Positions 63,620 through 64,000 of a stretch of DNA of 64,000 bases are shown here, in pieces. The stretch's first letter is position 1, and every line of letters starts with the position of its first letter. The notes under the pieces are model-generated. The model did no database searches. It was not told the origin of the DNA and saw only the letters and a program-made list of their open reading frames with translations. Source of the stretch: Synergistaceae bacterium (lineage in GTDB: Bacteria; Synergistota; Synergistia; Synergistales; Synergistaceae); NCBI GenBank assembly GCA_030523725.1, contig JAUNHV010000001.1:1-64000 (forward strand), read 5' to 3'. The translations under genes and the position numbers were made by a program.

Positions 63620-64000
63620 ATGAGTAGCCCCAAAAATAAATCACAATTAATCAACATTCTTGCTCTTGTCTTAGGTTGTGTTGCTGGCTGTGTGCTAAAC
63701 ATTACCAGAAATACAGGTTTTACATACACAGTCCTTGCACCCTTTGGTTCGTTGTATATCCGAGTGCTGCAATTTGTTACCTTGCCCATGATATTTTGCC
63801 TTATCATTGTTTCTGTCATTTCATCGCCAAGCTTGAAAAATATGGTTCTATTAAGTGTTGGAACTCTTCTTTGCAACATTGTTGTGGTAATTTTTCTATG
63901 TAGTATTGTCTTTTGTGTTGCAATCCTTTTTGTTTCAAAGCGTTATATAACAATAACATCAAGGGCTATGTCTGATGAATTTATAGTTCCTGCAATAAGT
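63620..64000 (+). CDS. Second SDF-family symporter, 5' part (cut by window end)
   Basis: An open frame from ATG 63620 to the window end, 127 codons without a stop. It begins MSSPKNKSQLINILALVLGCVAG, and APFGSLYIRVLQFVTLPMIFCLIIVSV matches the N-terminal SDF segment. The core motifs lie beyond the edge. It differs clearly from the preceding carrier, so it is a paralogue pair rather than a recent tandem copy. No strong ribosome site is seen, so coupling to the upstream gene is likely. Confidence 0.8.
   Translation, partial: MSSPKNKSQLINILALVLGCVAGCVLNITRNTGFTYTVLAPFGSLYIRVLQFVTLPMIFCLIIVSVISSPSLKNMVLLSVGTLLCNIVVVIFLCSIVFCVAILFVSKRYITITSRAMSDEFIVPAIS

Overview
The window looks like chromosome from an AT-rich diderm Firmicute, most likely a member of the Negativicutes. 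This is inferred from gene content and no search was run. Envelope genes of a Gram-negative type (type V autotransporter, lpxI-lpxB-msbA-lpxK, a TonB-dependent receptor) occur beside Firmicute-style traits: strong AGGAGG ribosome binding sites, MutS2, pheS-pheT-zapA-cvpA-mutS2 order, an L10 leader RNA, and carboxynorspermidine-type polyamine genes. No phage, insertion sequence, CRISPR array or rRNA was seen.

Layout. 0-5 kb holds a large autotransporter with FxxN/GGAI repeats. 5-11.4 kb is a probable RiPP (modified peptide) locus: an HPr-kinase-like protein, an unlisted 42-residue precursor-like peptide, a radical SAM/SPASM enzyme, a PqqD-like recognition protein, an S26 peptidase, a family-5 nucleotidyltransferase-like protein and a convergent ABC exporter. 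11.5-17.5 kb is the lipid A block (minus strand). 17.9-19.4 kb holds pncC-deoC and tRNA-Leu(CAA). Then come polA, a periplasmic 5'-nucleotidase, the pheST-to-mutS2 operon (minus) and pgm. 34-44.2 kb is a long plus-strand series: serA, a ComGA/GspE-like ATPase, an oligopeptide ABC transporter whose binding protein appears circularly permuted, nnrD, tsaE and tsaB. 45-51.4 kb is a polyamine operon preceded by a long structured leader ending in an intrinsic terminator. Next are rplJL with its L10 leader (detached from rplKA and rpoBC), a TonB receptor under a cobalamin riboswitch, an XRE regulator, ybaK, rnhA, an HD protein and mnmA. 58-60.8 kb carries a second, nearly identical pncC-deoC pair plus a second, mutated tRNA-Leu-like gene with a CGA anticodon. 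The end holds ppiB, a hemolysin III protein and two SDF-family symporters, the last cut by the window edge.

Two families of intergenic DNA recur. One is a palindrome-rich element ending in TTTTTAGCCATAAAG and its complement, with about ten full or partial copies. The other is a module of about 85 bp, seen three times, with near-fixed spacing and in two copies a TGTTCAC/GTGAACA hairpin.

The observations most worth following are the RiPP locus with its precursor, the permuted binding protein, the Leu-type tRNA with a Ser anticodon, the 1,175-bp duplication about 40 kb apart, and the unassigned leader RNA before arginine decarboxylase.
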